Part shown: positions 23,644-31,455 of the stretch, one piece after another
Layout: the number at the start of each line of letters is the position of its first letter
Numbering within the stretch: the stretch's first letter is position 1
Assembly (NCBI GenBank): GCA_913060645.1
Contig: CAJXSW010000022.1
Coordinates: 1 to 34,793 of the forward strand
Reading direction: 5' to 3'
From: an uncultured Dokdonia sp.
GTDB taxonomy: Bacteria > Bacteroidota > Bacteroidia > Flavobacteriales > Flavobacteriaceae
DNA length: 34,793 bases
Notes under the pieces: generated by a model
What the model was told of the DNA's origin: nothing
What the model saw: the letters and a program-made list of their open reading frames with translations, nothing else
Database searches by the model: none
Program-made: the position numbers and the translations under genes

Positions 23644-25020
23644 ATGAGCAAATATGATGTAATCGTTTTAGGAAGTGGTCCAGGCGGATATGTAACAGCA
23701 ATACGCGCAAGCCAGTTAGGCTTAAAAACAGCGGTTATTGAAAAAGAAAGCCTAGGAGGCGTTTGTTTAAACTGGGGTTGTATCCCTACAAAAGCCCTTC
23801 TTAAAAGTGCTCAAGTATTTGAATACTTAAATCACGCAGAAGACTACGGTCTTAAAGCAACAGGAGTAGAAAAAGACTTTACTGCAGTTGTAAAACGTAG
23901 CCGTGGTGTTGCTGAGGGAATGAGCAAAGGTGTTCAATTCTTAATGAAGAAAAATAAAATTGACGTTATAAACGGTTACGGAAAAATCAAGCCTGGTAAA
24001 AAGGTAGATGTAGACGGTAAAGAATATAGCGCAAACCATATTATTATTGCAACGGGAGCTCGCTCACGTGAGTTACCTAATCTTAAGCAAGATGGTGAGA
24101 CGGTAATAGGTTACCGTAAAGCGATGACACTTGAGAAGCAACCTAAATCTATGATCGTAGTGGGATCTGGAGCAATAGGTGTTGAGTTTGCTAGTTTTTA
24201 TAACACAATGGGTACAGATGTAACTATTGTAGAGTACTTACCAAACGTTGTTCCTGTAGAGGATGAAGATGTATCAAAGCAATTTGAGCGTTCTATGAAG
24301 AAGGCTGGAATTAAAGTGATGACAAACTCTTCTGTAGAAAAGGTTGAAAAAACAAAGACTGGCGTAAAAGCTACGGTAAAAACTAAAAAAGGAGAAGAAA
24401 TCCTTGAAGCAGATATTGTACTAAGTGCTGTAGGTATCAAAACCAATATTGAAAACATAGGCCTTGAAGATGTAGGTATCGTTACAGATAAGGATAAAAT
24501 TATCGTTAACGATTTTTACCAAACTAACATGCCAGGTTACTATGCAATAGGTGACGTAACTCCTGGTCCTGCTCTTGCTCACGTAGCATCTGCAGAAGGA
24601 ATTACTTGTGTAGAAAAAATTGCAGGTATGAACGTAGAAAAAATAGACTACGGCAACATACCAGGATGTACATATGCCTCTCCTGAAATTGCTTCTGTAG
24701 GAATGACAGAGAAGCAAGCAAAAGAAGCTGGATACGAATTAAAAGTGGGTAAATTTCCTTTTTCTGCATCTGGTAAAGCAAGTGCTTCTGGAGCAAAAGA
24801 TGGTTTTGTAAAAGTAATCTTTGACGCAAAATACGGTGAGTGGCTAGGTTGTCACATGATAGGTGCAGGAGTTACAGATATGATTGCAGAAGCTGTCTTA
24901 GGACGTAAACTTGAAACTACAGGTCACGAAGTATTAAAAACTATTCACCCACACCCTACAATGAGTGAGGCTGTAATGGAAGCAGTAGCAGATGCTTATG
25001 GAGAAGTAATTCACTTATAA
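23644..25020 (+). CDS. lpdA: Dihydrolipoyl dehydrogenase
   Basis: E3 component of 2-oxoacid dehydrogenase complexes (458 residues), re-oxidising dihydrolipoyl groups with NAD+ via FAD. The FAD-binding GSGPGGYVTAIRASQLG is at 10-26, and the redox-active cysteines are C41 and C46 (GGVCLNWGCIPTK). The NAD-binding GSGAIGVEFASFY is at about 175, and the second FAD motif is YYAIGDVTPGPALAH. The C-terminal HPHPTMSEAVMEA carries the His/Glu pair that completes the partner active site in the dimer. No E1 or E2 genes are adjacent, so it probably serves several complexes. It is monocistronic, with a promoter box upstream and a terminator directly downstream. Confidence 0.97.
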   Translation: MSKYDVIVLGSGPGGYVTAIRASQLGLKTAVIEKESLGGVCLNWGCIPTKALLKSAQVFEYLNHAEDYGLKATGVEKDFTAVVKRSRGVAEGMSKGVQFLMKKNKIDVINGYGKIKPGKKVDVDGKEYSANHIIIATGARSRELPNLKQDGETVIGYRKAMTLEKQPKSMIVVGSGAIGVEFASFYNTMGTDVTIVEYLPNVVPVEDEDVSKQFERSMKKAGIKVMTNSSVEKVEKTKTGVKATVKTKKGEEILEADIVLSAVGIKTNIENIGLEDVGIVTDKDKIIVNDFYQTNMPGYYAIGDVTPGPALAHVASAEGITCVEKIAGMNVEKIDYGNIPGCTYASPEIASVGMTEKQAKEAGYELKVGKFPFSASGKASASGAKDGFVKVIFDAKYGEWLGCHMIGAGVTDMIAEAVLGRKLETTGHEVLKTIHPHPTMSEAVMEAVADAYGEVIHL

Positions 25021-25050
25021 GAGCTATACTTTATACATATAAAGTTTTTA

Positions 25051-25077
25051 GAAAATCCTGCCTTTGGCAGGATTTTC
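25051..25077 (+). terminator. Intrinsic terminator of lpdA
   Basis: A perfect 12-bp stem, GAAAATCCTGCC (25051-25062) with its complement (25066-25077), loop TTT, 30 nt after the stop codon. Confidence 0.9.
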
Positions 25078-25133
25078 TGTTTTATAACCTCTCAAAATAG
25101 TTAGCTTTACTACCGGCCCTTAACAGTTGTATT

Positions 25134-26423
25134 ATGAAACATTCCGCTCTCTTTAAGTCATTGTTCCTTTTAGTAATTTTCTTAGCGCTCGTATCATGTG
25201 GATCCACTTCAAACGTGAGCAGTTTTTCACCACTTACTACGGTAAATACTGCGGAGTCCTTAAAGAAACCATATGTAATATTAATATCACTAGATGGTTT
25301 TAGACATGATTATGTAAATACTTATACCCCTCCTTATCTAAGTTCATTTATAGAAGAAGGATCTCAAGCCGCTTCCCTAATACCATCTTTTCCCACTAAA
25401 ACATTCCCTAATCATTACACTATCGCAACAGGAATGTATCCTGATAACCACGGGCTGCTTGCAAACTCATACTATGATTATGATAAGAAAAAAACGTACA
25501 GCATAGGTAATCGCGAGACCGTTGTAGATGGGTCTTTTTATAAAGGAACTCCATTATGGGTAAATGCAAATAGTGCAGGTATGGTAACAGCTAGTTACTT
25601 TTTTGTTGGCACAGAGGCAGATATTAAAGGCGTACACCCTACATATTACTACAACTACGATGGGAAAGTAACCAATCAAGAACGCGTAGATCAAGCAATA
25701 AAGTGGTTAGAAATGCCCGAAGAAACAAGACCACATCTTATCACTTTATACTTCTCTGATATGGATGATACTGGACATCGTTACGGCCCTAACAATAAAG
25801 AGAAAATTAAAGAAGCGCTATTAAAGTTAGATAGCACGCTAGGAGATTTATTTGATCGCGTTGACAGCACAGGTTTACCTGTAAATATTGTCATTGTATC
25901 AGACCATGGTATGGCAGAGCAATCTATTGAAAAACTTATTACCACAGATACATTAGTAAATGATGCTCTTTACAACATGATTGACAATGGTGTCATTCTC
26001 AATGTACACCCTCATAATAATGAGGAAACTGATAACATTTTCAACCAATTAAAGCAATTAGAAAGTAATTTCACAGTTTACAAAACCAAAGACACACCAC
26101 ATTTTGAAAATGTCCCAAAAAATAAGAACTGGGGACCCATACAAGTAATCCCTGATGATGGATATTACTTTAGCTCAAATAAGAGTATCGAAAGAAGAAA
26201 GGCTGGAAATCAGGAAGTATTTGGTGTACATGGGTATACTCCCGCTTTAAAAGATATGCACGGCATTCTTTATGCAAAAGGCCCTGCTATTAATGTGGGA
26301 AGTAGTTTACCTTCTGTAAAAAACATTCACGTTTACCCTATGATATGTGAAATTCTAGGGCTTCCTGTACCTAGTAATGTAGATGGTAAATTATCTTACT
26401 TAAAAGGTATGCTACAAGAATAA
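25134..26423 (+). CDS. Ectonucleotide pyrophosphatase/phosphodiesterase lipoprotein
   Basis: A 429-residue alkaline-phosphatase-superfamily enzyme of the NPP type, which cleaves nucleotide or other phosphodiesters in the periplasm or at the surface. A lipoprotein signal peptide has its lipobox around Cys22 (LVSCGS). Two-zinc site elements are visible: Asp54 (LISLDGFR), nucleophile Thr90 (PTKTFPNHYT), DMDDTGHRYGP, VSDHGM and the HGYTP histidine. The ENPP-like order of motifs and the length match bacterial NPPs. It stands alone, converging with aroQ across a 29-bp gap with no clear terminator. The natural substrate (nucleotides, phosphonate or lipid head groups) is not readable. Confidence 0.92.
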   Translation: MKHSALFKSLFLLVIFLALVSCGSTSNVSSFSPLTTVNTAESLKKPYVILISLDGFRHDYVNTYTPPYLSSFIEEGSQAASLIPSFPTKTFPNHYTIATGMYPDNHGLLANSYYDYDKKKTYSIGNRETVVDGSFYKGTPLWVNANSAGMVTASYFFVGTEADIKGVHPTYYYNYDGKVTNQERVDQAIKWLEMPEETRPHLITLYFSDMDDTGHRYGPNNKEKIKEALLKLDSTLGDLFDRVDSTGLPVNIVIVSDHGMAEQSIEKLITTDTLVNDALYNMIDNGVILNVHPHNNEETDNIFNQLKQLESNFTVYKTKDTPHFENVPKNKNWGPIQVIPDDGYYFSSNKSIERRKAGNQEVFGVHGYTPALKDMHGILYAKGPAINVGSSLPSVKNIHVYPMICEILGLPVPSNVDGKLSYLKGMLQE

Positions 26424-26452
26424 CCGCTGAATGAAGAGGATTAAAATCTCTT

Positions 26453-26875
26453 TCAATTCTTCATCAAGAAATTCTCAATAGCAAGATTATAACTATTAAG
26501 ACCAAAGCCTACTATTACACCCTTAACATATTTAGAAAGGTATGAATGATGTCTAAACTCTTCTCTCGCAAATGTATTTGAAATATGCACTTCTATAACT
26601 GGAGTACTTATAGCTGCTACAGCGTCTCCTAATCCTATAGAGGTATGGGAATAAGCTGCTCCGTTTAAAATCACTCCGTCAAATGTGTCATTTGCTTCGT
26701 GTAATTTTGAAATGAGCTCTCCTTCTATATTACTTTGAAAATAGCTAAGCTCAGTGTCCTTATATGCAAACTGAAGTTGAGTGAAGTAATCCTCAAATGT
26801 TTCGGTTCCATAAATTTCTGGTTCACGCTTACCTAACATATTCAAATTAGGGCCATTTATTATAAGTAATTTCAT
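26453..26875 (-). CDS. aroQ: 3-dehydroquinate dehydratase, type II
   Basis: Third step of the shikimate pathway: trans-dehydration of 3-dehydroquinate to 3-dehydroshikimate, as a cytosolic dodecamer. The 140-residue length is typical of the type II enzyme. GPNLNMLGKREPEIYG contains the catalytic Arg/Tyr (Tyr22 on the flexible loop). NGAAYSHTSIGLGDAV binds substrate, and EVHISNTFAREEFRHHSYLS carries the catalytic histidine and the conserved Arg. The next gene upstream on this strand, a beta-barrel gene, is closed by a terminator, so aroQ probably has its own promoter, near a degenerate palindrome 19 nt before its start. Confidence 0.96.
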   Translation of the reverse strand: MKLLIINGPNLNMLGKREPEIYGTETFEDYFTQLQFAYKDTELSYFQSNIEGELISKLHEANDTFDGVILNGAAYSHTSIGLGDAVAAISTPVIEVHISNTFAREEFRHHSYLSKYVKGVIVGFGLNSYNLAIENFLMKN

Positions 26876-26894
26876 AGATTATAGTTGTTGAGTA

Positions 26895-26909
26895 CGCTTT
26901 CGCGAGTGC
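26895..26909. repeat. Degenerate TTTCGCGAAA-family palindrome upstream of aroQ
   Basis: CGCTTTCGCGAGTGC: the left arm and centre match the family, and the right arm is decayed. It lies between the beta-barrel terminator and the aroQ start. Confidence 0.65.
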
Positions 26910-26937
26910 ATAAAAATACAGATTTACAAGGCGTAAA

Positions 26938-26963
26938 AAAAGCGCCTCTACTGAGGCGCTTTT
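26938..26963 (-). terminator. Intrinsic terminator of the beta-barrel gene
   Basis: A perfect 11-bp stem, core GCGCCTC/GAGGCGC (26938-26948 with 26953-26963), loop TACT. On the minus strand it runs into seven T. Confidence 0.92.
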
Positions 26964-26985
26964 GATAATTCTTTTTACTTATGAT

Positions 26986-27594
26986 TTAAAATGCAAATCC
27001 AGCTCCTATCATAAATACTCTATTACGAGCATCAAGGTCAAAACCTCCTAAATCTTCACTACTAAAAACGTCAGAAAGTCCTAGATTATAACGTGCGTTA
27101 AAAAATAAACCATTGTTAAGTTTATATCCTAAACCACCCACAACAGCAAAGTCTACCGTGTTTATAGCATCGTTATTAAAATTGATATCTCCAGAATCAC
27201 CATCAGGATTAGAATCAATCTCACTATTTACATTAAATCCTATTTGTGGTCCCACTTCTCCATAAAACCCATCTACAAAGTAATACTTTGCAAGTACTGG
27301 CACATTAATGTAATCTAGCTGAAACTCAATATCATCTCCGTTATCAACACTCTGGATATCGTACCCCTGACCCGAATAATAAACCTCTGGTTGTATTGAG
27401 AATTTCTCTGTGATAGGCACTTCTACAAATCCTCCAAAATGGAAGCTTGTTCTTGCATCTGGATCATCAAAATCGTCTCCTCCTACAGTTGCAAAATTAA
27501 CTCCTCCTTTTGCTCCAAATGACACCTCATCTTGTGCTTGAACGGCTACAGTTCCAAATAAGGCTGCGATTGCTACTACTACTATTTTTTTCAT
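26986..27594 (-). CDS. Outer-membrane beta-barrel protein (porin family)
   Basis: A 202-residue protein with a Sec signal peptide (about 1-20, VAIAALFGTVAVQAQ). The mature start (VSFGAKGGVNFATVGGDD) and the alternating strands (FHFGGFVEVPITEKFSIQPEVYYSGQG, YINVPVLAKYYF, YGEVGPQIGFN, VGGLGYKLNNGLFFNARYNLGLSD) are the classic pattern of the small Bacteroidota PorT/OmpA-like eight-stranded barrel family. It ends in an aromatic residue (GFAF) as barrel proteins do. An acidic insertion (residues about 120-145) is a surface loop. It is monocistronic, with a consensus -7 box upstream and a terminator downstream. The transported or bound ligand is unknown. Confidence 0.88.
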   Translation of the reverse strand: MKKIVVVAIAALFGTVAVQAQDEVSFGAKGGVNFATVGGDDFDDPDARTSFHFGGFVEVPITEKFSIQPEVYYSGQGYDIQSVDNGDDIEFQLDYINVPVLAKYYFVDGFYGEVGPQIGFNVNSEIDSNPDGDSGDINFNNDAINTVDFAVVGGLGYKLNNGLFFNARYNLGLSDVFSSEDLGGFDLDARNRVFMIGAGFAF

Positions 27595-27619
27595 GTTTGT
27601 GTTTGTTTTAAATGATGTC

Positions 27620-27627
27620 CAAAGCTA
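27620..27627 (-). promoter_or_regulatory. Candidate -7 box of the beta-barrel gene
   Basis: On the minus strand this reads TAGCTTTG, an exact match to TAnnTTTG, 25 nt before the ATG at 27594. The -33 element is not obvious. Confidence 0.5.
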
Positions 27628-27703
27628 TCCATCATCGTGTTAAATGCATGTTAAGCACTTTCTAAACTCTTGTTAATTGAGAATCCTTTAATAATTGTAT
27701 TTT

Positions 27704-27716
27704 CACTTTCGTGAAA
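27704..27716. repeat. TTTCACGAAAGTG variant containing the xerD start codon
   Basis: CACTTTCGTGAAA is the exact reverse complement of 7032-7044. The GTG start of xerD (27711) lies inside this near-palindrome, so a hairpin or bound protein could affect its translation. Confidence 0.45.
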
Positions 27717-28613
27717 TGGGAAACAGGCATATTAAATTATAAAAGTTACTTACGCATAGAACGTGGTCTCTCTGAGAACACTATAGACAACTATGCTCGA
27801 GACTTAAAAAAACTAACCCGCCATCTAGAGCAATTAGATAGTGCGCCAGATCCTATTACTATAACTAAGGATGATATTCAAGACTTTATATACACCATAG
27901 CCAAAGAAGTACAAGCCAGATCACAGGCTCGTATTATCTCTGGGCTTAAAGGCTTTTTCAATTATCTGATATTTGAAGATTATAGAAAAGATAATCCTCT
28001 AGACCTTATTGAATCTCCTCGCCTAGGAAGAAAACTACCAGACACACTCGCCGAAGAAGAAATAGACGCTCTTATCACGGCAATTAACCTCTCTACTCCT
28101 CAGGGAGAACGCAATCGTGCTATGCTCGAGACACTCTATTCTTGCGGTCTGCGTGTAACAGAATTAATAAGCTTAAAGCTTTCTGACTTATATTTTGAGG
28201 AAGGGTTTATAAATGTAATAGGTAAGGGAGACAAACAGCGCTTTGTACCCATAAGTGAGCATACTCAAAAATACATCGACATTTACCGTAATGAAATACG
28301 AACGCATATAGACGTCAAGCCAGAGCATGTAGATATTTTATTTTTGAATAGAAGAGGTCGCCAGCTCACACGCGCCATGATTTTTACAATCATAAAAGAT
28401 CTCGCAGTAAAAGCTGGAATTAAGAAAAGTATTAGTCCGCATACGTTTCGTCACAGCTTTGCCACACACCTTTTACAAAATGGCGCCGATTTGAGAAGTA
28501 TTCAGCAAATGCTAGGTCACGAGAGCATTACAACTACCGAAATCTATATGCATGTAGATCGCAGTGACCTCGCTCGAGTGATGGAGCAATATCACCCTAG
28601 AAAGAACTACTAG
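27711..28613 (+). CDS. xerD: Site-specific tyrosine recombinase XerD
   Basis: A 300-residue tyrosine recombinase that resolves chromosome dimers at dif with a partner recombinase. The N-terminal SAM-like DNA-binding domain is at about 1-90 (LRIERGLSENTIDNYARDL). The catalytic domain has Arg148 (CGLRVTEL), Lys172 (GKGDKQR), His244 and Arg247 (PHTFRHSFATHLL), His270 (LGHESI) and nucleophile Tyr279 (TEIYMHV), at the numbering I remember for E. coli XerD. The start is GTG at 27711, with no better ATG upstream of the DNA-binding domain. It is divergent from the beta-barrel gene and converges with the M24 peptidase gene. Xer is a housekeeping call; nothing suggests an integron or mobile element here. 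Confidence 0.93.
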   Translation: MKWETGILNYKSYLRIERGLSENTIDNYARDLKKLTRHLEQLDSAPDPITITKDDIQDFIYTIAKEVQARSQARIISGLKGFFNYLIFEDYRKDNPLDLIESPRLGRKLPDTLAEEEIDALITAINLSTPQGERNRAMLETLYSCGLRVTELISLKLSDLYFEEGFINVIGKGDKQRFVPISEHTQKYIDIYRNEIRTHIDVKPEHVDILFLNRRGRQLTRAMIFTIIKDLAVKAGIKKSISPHTFRHSFATHLLQNGADLRSIQQMLGHESITTTEIYMHVDRSDLARVMEQYHPRKNY

Positions 28614-28626
28614 GGTTTTCTTTCAA

Positions 28627-28641
28627 TTTTTCGCGAAAGCG
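28627..28641. repeat. TTTCGCGAAA-family palindrome between convergent genes
   Basis: TTTTTCGCGAAAGCG, 13 nt past the xerD stop and 9 nt before the stop of the convergent M24 peptidase gene. It is the only strong symmetry in this 37-bp gap, so it may serve as the 3' end signal for both. Confidence 0.9.
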
Positions 28642-28650
28642 GACTTGTAA

Positions 28651-29961
28651 TTACTTCACAATAAGTATTTCTTCTTGCCTTCCTGAAACATATCTAAAGC
28701 CATCTTCACCCCAAAATCCTGCTTCCTCAAGCATAATTCTAATGTCCTTATTCCACTCTGGAATGGTTACGGTAGTATTGAGTTCAATAGCGTATGCTGT
28801 GTTCTCATAAAGCTTGTAGTCTCCTGTACCTGGCACACCACCTTGAGAGTCCCACATTCCAATCGTTGGCCCAGCGGCATGACCGTATAGTCCAAGTGGA
28901 TGCGTATAGATAGAAGGCATAAGACCTTCTGCTCTAGTCTCCTTTAATGATTTTAATAGAATCTCATTTCCAGTTCTACCTGTCTTAAAATTTGAAGCAA
29001 GTACATCTTGCACGCGGTTACCGTCTGCAAATGCTTTACTCAAGAACGCTGGCAGTTCCTTCTCGTCATCCTTTAAAACATATGCGTGCTGCTGGCAATC
29101 TGTATTAAGACGTAGGTAAGTAATTCCAAAATCACAGTGCAACAAGTCACCCTTCTGGATTACTTTTCCTTCTGGTCTATTAGAAAATGAAACAATATGA
29201 CTCTCTAGCTTTTCTTCAGATCGTTGAATATCAACCGTAGGGTGAAACCATGTTTCTAATCCAATATCTGTAACTCGCTGGCGTAAATACCACACCACAT
29301 CATCTGTAGTTGTAACTCCTGGAACAATCACTTTATAGCTGAAGGCATCCTTAATAATATCATGCGTCACATCTACTAGCTGTTCAAAATATTTCATTTC
29401 AAGCGCCGTGCGTGTTTCTAACCATCCCACTGCAAGATTCTGTGCAGAGACTACTTTTGATTGCTGAGTAGGTGATAGTTTTGATATAAAAGCCTCATAA
29501 TCTGTCTTTACAATTCCGTCTGCAAGTCCAAAATCATCAGAATAATTAAGTCCAATTTTTGAAGGGTTGCGCTCTTCTATAATCTCTAGAAGACGTGCCC
29601 ATTGATCGGGTTGTTTTTCTTTATCCCAAGCAGAGATGATATTCTTCCCTACGTTATATCTAGCTACTGCTAGCTTTTCAATAGTATTCTTTTCTTTATT
29701 TCTGTAGAAAACTAAAATAGTTCTCCTTCTCGCATTAAGCCACGTAGAAGGAAGCATTGTTTTTATAACAGGATCTTCATTATATTCTCTAGAAATCACA
29801 ACCCACATATCAATATCAGTGCGGTCCATTAATGTAGGTAGTAAATTATCAAATCTATCTGCTAAGACCTCATCAATTACATCCGCTCTATCGCGTTCTG
29901 TTAAGATTTGACCATTAATGCATGCAAACGGAAGTAGTAAAAGTAATAGTAATGTTTTCAT
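28651..29961 (-). CDS. M24 family metallopeptidase (Xaa-Pro aminopeptidase-like), exported
   Basis: A 436-residue peptidase of the pita-bread fold. The frame extends 12 codons further upstream, but the ATG at 29961 gives a clean signal peptide (KTLLLLLLLPFACINGQ) and is preferred. The N-terminal creatinase-like domain (DMWVVISREYNEDP) precedes the M24 domain with expected metal ligands: two Asp in LLHCDFGITYLRLNTDCQQ, His in HPLGLYGHAAGP, Glu in AIELNTTV and Glu near IMLEEAGFW. Secretion to the periplasm suggests peptide scavenging or envelope peptide turnover. It converges with xerD over a 37-bp gap containing a palindrome. Specificity for proline is assumed from the family. Confidence 0.88.
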   Translation of the reverse strand: MKTLLLLLLLPFACINGQILTERDRADVIDEVLADRFDNLLPTLMDRTDIDMWVVISREYNEDPVIKTMLPSTWLNARRRTILVFYRNKEKNTIEKLAVARYNVGKNIISAWDKEKQPDQWARLLEIIEERNPSKIGLNYSDDFGLADGIVKTDYEAFISKLSPTQQSKVVSAQNLAVGWLETRTALEMKYFEQLVDVTHDIIKDAFSYKVIVPGVTTTDDVVWYLRQRVTDIGLETWFHPTVDIQRSEEKLESHIVSFSNRPEGKVIQKGDLLHCDFGITYLRLNTDCQQHAYVLKDDEKELPAFLSKAFADGNRVQDVLASNFKTGRTGNEILLKSLKETRAEGLMPSIYTHPLGLYGHAAGPTIGMWDSQGGVPGTGDYKLYENTAYAIELNTTVTIPEWNKDIRIMLEEAGFWGEDGFRYVSGRQEEILIVK

Positions 29962-29995
29962 AGTTAAGTTGCTAGTCCTTAAAAATACTAAAAAC

Positions 29996-30025
29996 AAAAA
30001 AGAGTATTCATCTGAACACTCTTTT
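29996..30025 (-). terminator. Intrinsic terminator of the Lys-rich exported protein gene
   Basis: An 8-bp stem with one mismatch (30002-30009 with 30014-30021, loop ATCT). On the minus strand it is followed by six T, 28 nt past the stop at 30054. Confidence 0.8.
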
Positions 30026-30053
30026 CTTAATTATAAATTGATGTAAGACTATT

Positions 30054-30542
30054 TTACCTGTCACCTTTATTTCTACGCTTTTTCTTGCGTTCCTTTTTCT
30101 TTTCTTTTTCTACTTTCTTATCAGTTCGTCCTGACTCTTCCTCTGCTATGATCTTCACCACTTGTTCCTCGGTGAGAATATCTCTTAATTGAGATTCAAA
30201 TTTCTTTTTTTCTAATTCCGCTTTTTTGCGCTTATCATCAATAACCATGTCCTGATCATCTTGGATTGCCAATAATACAGTATAGTAATCTTTTAAATAA
30301 CTTCTAAGCACCTCTTTACCAAAAACGTCTAGTTCAAACATTTCCTGGTATACGCTTGATCGCTCTAAACTTAACACATTAGGGTCTGGTTTCTCATTAT
30401 AAGATGCTGCTACTCCTGGTGTGGAAGGAACTAAGCGCCTGCCTCTACCACTAAAGTCAGTCCCATTTTGACCTCCAAATCCTTGAGCTTCAACACTCAC
30501 TAGACACAACAACATCACTACCACTAAAAAATATCTCATCAT
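30054..30542 (-). CDS. Hypothetical exported protein, Lys/Glu-rich tail
   Basis: A 162-residue protein with a Sec signal peptide (about 1-19, FLVVVMLLCLVSVEAQ) and a Gly/Arg-rich start (GFGGQNGTDFSGRGRR). A helical central part follows, containing DILTEEQVVKI, a phrase reminiscent of the LTxxQ motif of Spy/CpxP-like periplasmic proteins. The C-terminal 25 residues are almost only Lys, Glu and Arg (VEKEKKKERKKKRRNK). I cannot assign a function; a periplasmic helical or chaperone-like protein is one possibility. It lies between the VWA-like gene and the M24 peptidase, both on the same strand, and is closed by a terminator. Confidence 0.65.
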   Translation of the reverse strand: MMRYFLVVVMLLCLVSVEAQGFGGQNGTDFSGRGRRLVPSTPGVAASYNEKPDPNVLSLERSSVYQEMFELDVFGKEVLRSYLKDYYTVLLAIQDDQDMVIDDKRKKAELEKKKFESQLRDILTEEQVVKIIAEEESGRTDKKVEKEKKKERKKKRRNKGDR

Positions 30543-30615
30543 CTTATCTATCTATTTTTGCAAATATGCATAATTATTTCGTGAATACTCATATTCAATA
30601 ATGATGCCCAAATCT

Positions 30616-31317
30616 TTAATCCTTAATTACATCAAGTATTTCTGGCAATAAAGTGAGTGCAGTTAAAGCAATCGCTCCGCCTAAATTTTTATGATCTGTA
30701 GCTCTTGATTGTTTGCGCTGTTCTCTTTCTTGTCTTCTTTTATCCCGACTAGAAACTCCTATTCCTTGGTATAATGACGTGCTACTAGCTCGACTTTTAA
30801 TATCGTTGGCGCTGGCCATTAACTCTTGAGCATCTTCAATAACATCAATACCGGCACCTCGTATCATGATCACACTACTCAATTTTTTCTCATAATAATG
30901 TGCCTCCATCATATCATACGCTATAGAAATTCCCGAGGAAGTCATCGCCATAAACTCACCCTTAAACAAACTCTCTACAGACTCTCGCAATACTGCCGCT
31001 TTGCTTACTTCTGTAAAGGGAAGAATATTTGCACTTATCGCTCCATAGGTTCCTATCGCTATCATATCATTATCATCAAGCCTTTTAATGAGTAGCTTTA
31101 TTCCTTGCTCTATATAAAATTTATCTTCGGGAGAGATTCCTGCTTTTCCCGTCTCTACCAGGATATAGAGTTGCTGGGCATCTTCGCTTGGGAAGTTTTC
31201 GGCAGCATAGGTGATGAGATGTTCTGCTTTAATTACTACAGATTTGGTCTCAATTTCATTTTGACTAGGTAGTTGGAATGCAATAAATAATAGGGCAAGT
31301 GTGAAGATGCTTTTCAT
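30616..31317 (-). CDS. Exported VWA-like protein with degenerate metal site
   Basis: A 233-residue protein with a Sec signal peptide (about 1-18, LALLFIAFQLPSQ). From 49 to about 160 the strand/helix order matches a von Willebrand factor A domain: first strand QLYILVETG, helix IEQGIKLLIKRLDDND, strand MIAIGTYG, then a Ser/Thr loop (MAMTSSGISIAYDMM) and strand SSVIMIRGAG. The usual MIDAS DxSxS is replaced by E55-T-G57-K-A59, and the TDG after the later strand by RGA, so metal binding looks lost. A basic stretch (RDKRRQEREQRKQSR, about 191-205) and a hydrophobic C-terminus (GGAIALTALTLLPEIL) follow. VWA assignment is my structural inference; function is unknown. Confidence 0.55.
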   Translation of the reverse strand: MKSIFTLALLFIAFQLPSQNEIETKSVVIKAEHLITYAAENFPSEDAQQLYILVETGKAGISPEDKFYIEQGIKLLIKRLDDNDMIAIGTYGAISANILPFTEVSKAAVLRESVESLFKGEFMAMTSSGISIAYDMMEAHYYEKKLSSVIMIRGAGIDVIEDAQELMASANDIKSRASSTSLYQGIGVSSRDKRRQEREQRKQSRATDHKNLGGAIALTALTLLPEILDVIKD

Positions 31318-31425
31318 AGGTCATACATTTTAAATGAATTGTAAACCTATAGCCTATATGATCTCATTTCCAGTTAGAATGAGCAAAAGCCTAGTACCAA
31401 TGAGTGAAGTAATATAAGATGATTA

Positions 31426-31447
31426 TTACGCTTTCGCGAAAGCGTAA
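31426..31447. repeat. Perfect 22-bp TTTCGCGAAA-family palindrome
   Basis: Identical over 22 bp to 12723-12744 (TTACGCTTTCG plus its mirror). It lies 8 nt past the menE stop codon and is the only hairpin-capable sequence I see at that 3' end. Confidence 0.95.
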
Positions 31448-31455
31448 CTTCAACT

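Noticed and set aside
24421-24717. Cys/Tyr-rich antisense frame within lpdA
   Set aside because: It is a shadow of conserved lpdA codons on the other strand, with no start context or homology that I can recognise.
27711-28613. Tyrosine recombinase as the integrase of a genomic island
   Set aside because: All six catalytic residues and the length match housekeeping XerD; no attachment repeats, tRNA or cargo genes are nearby.
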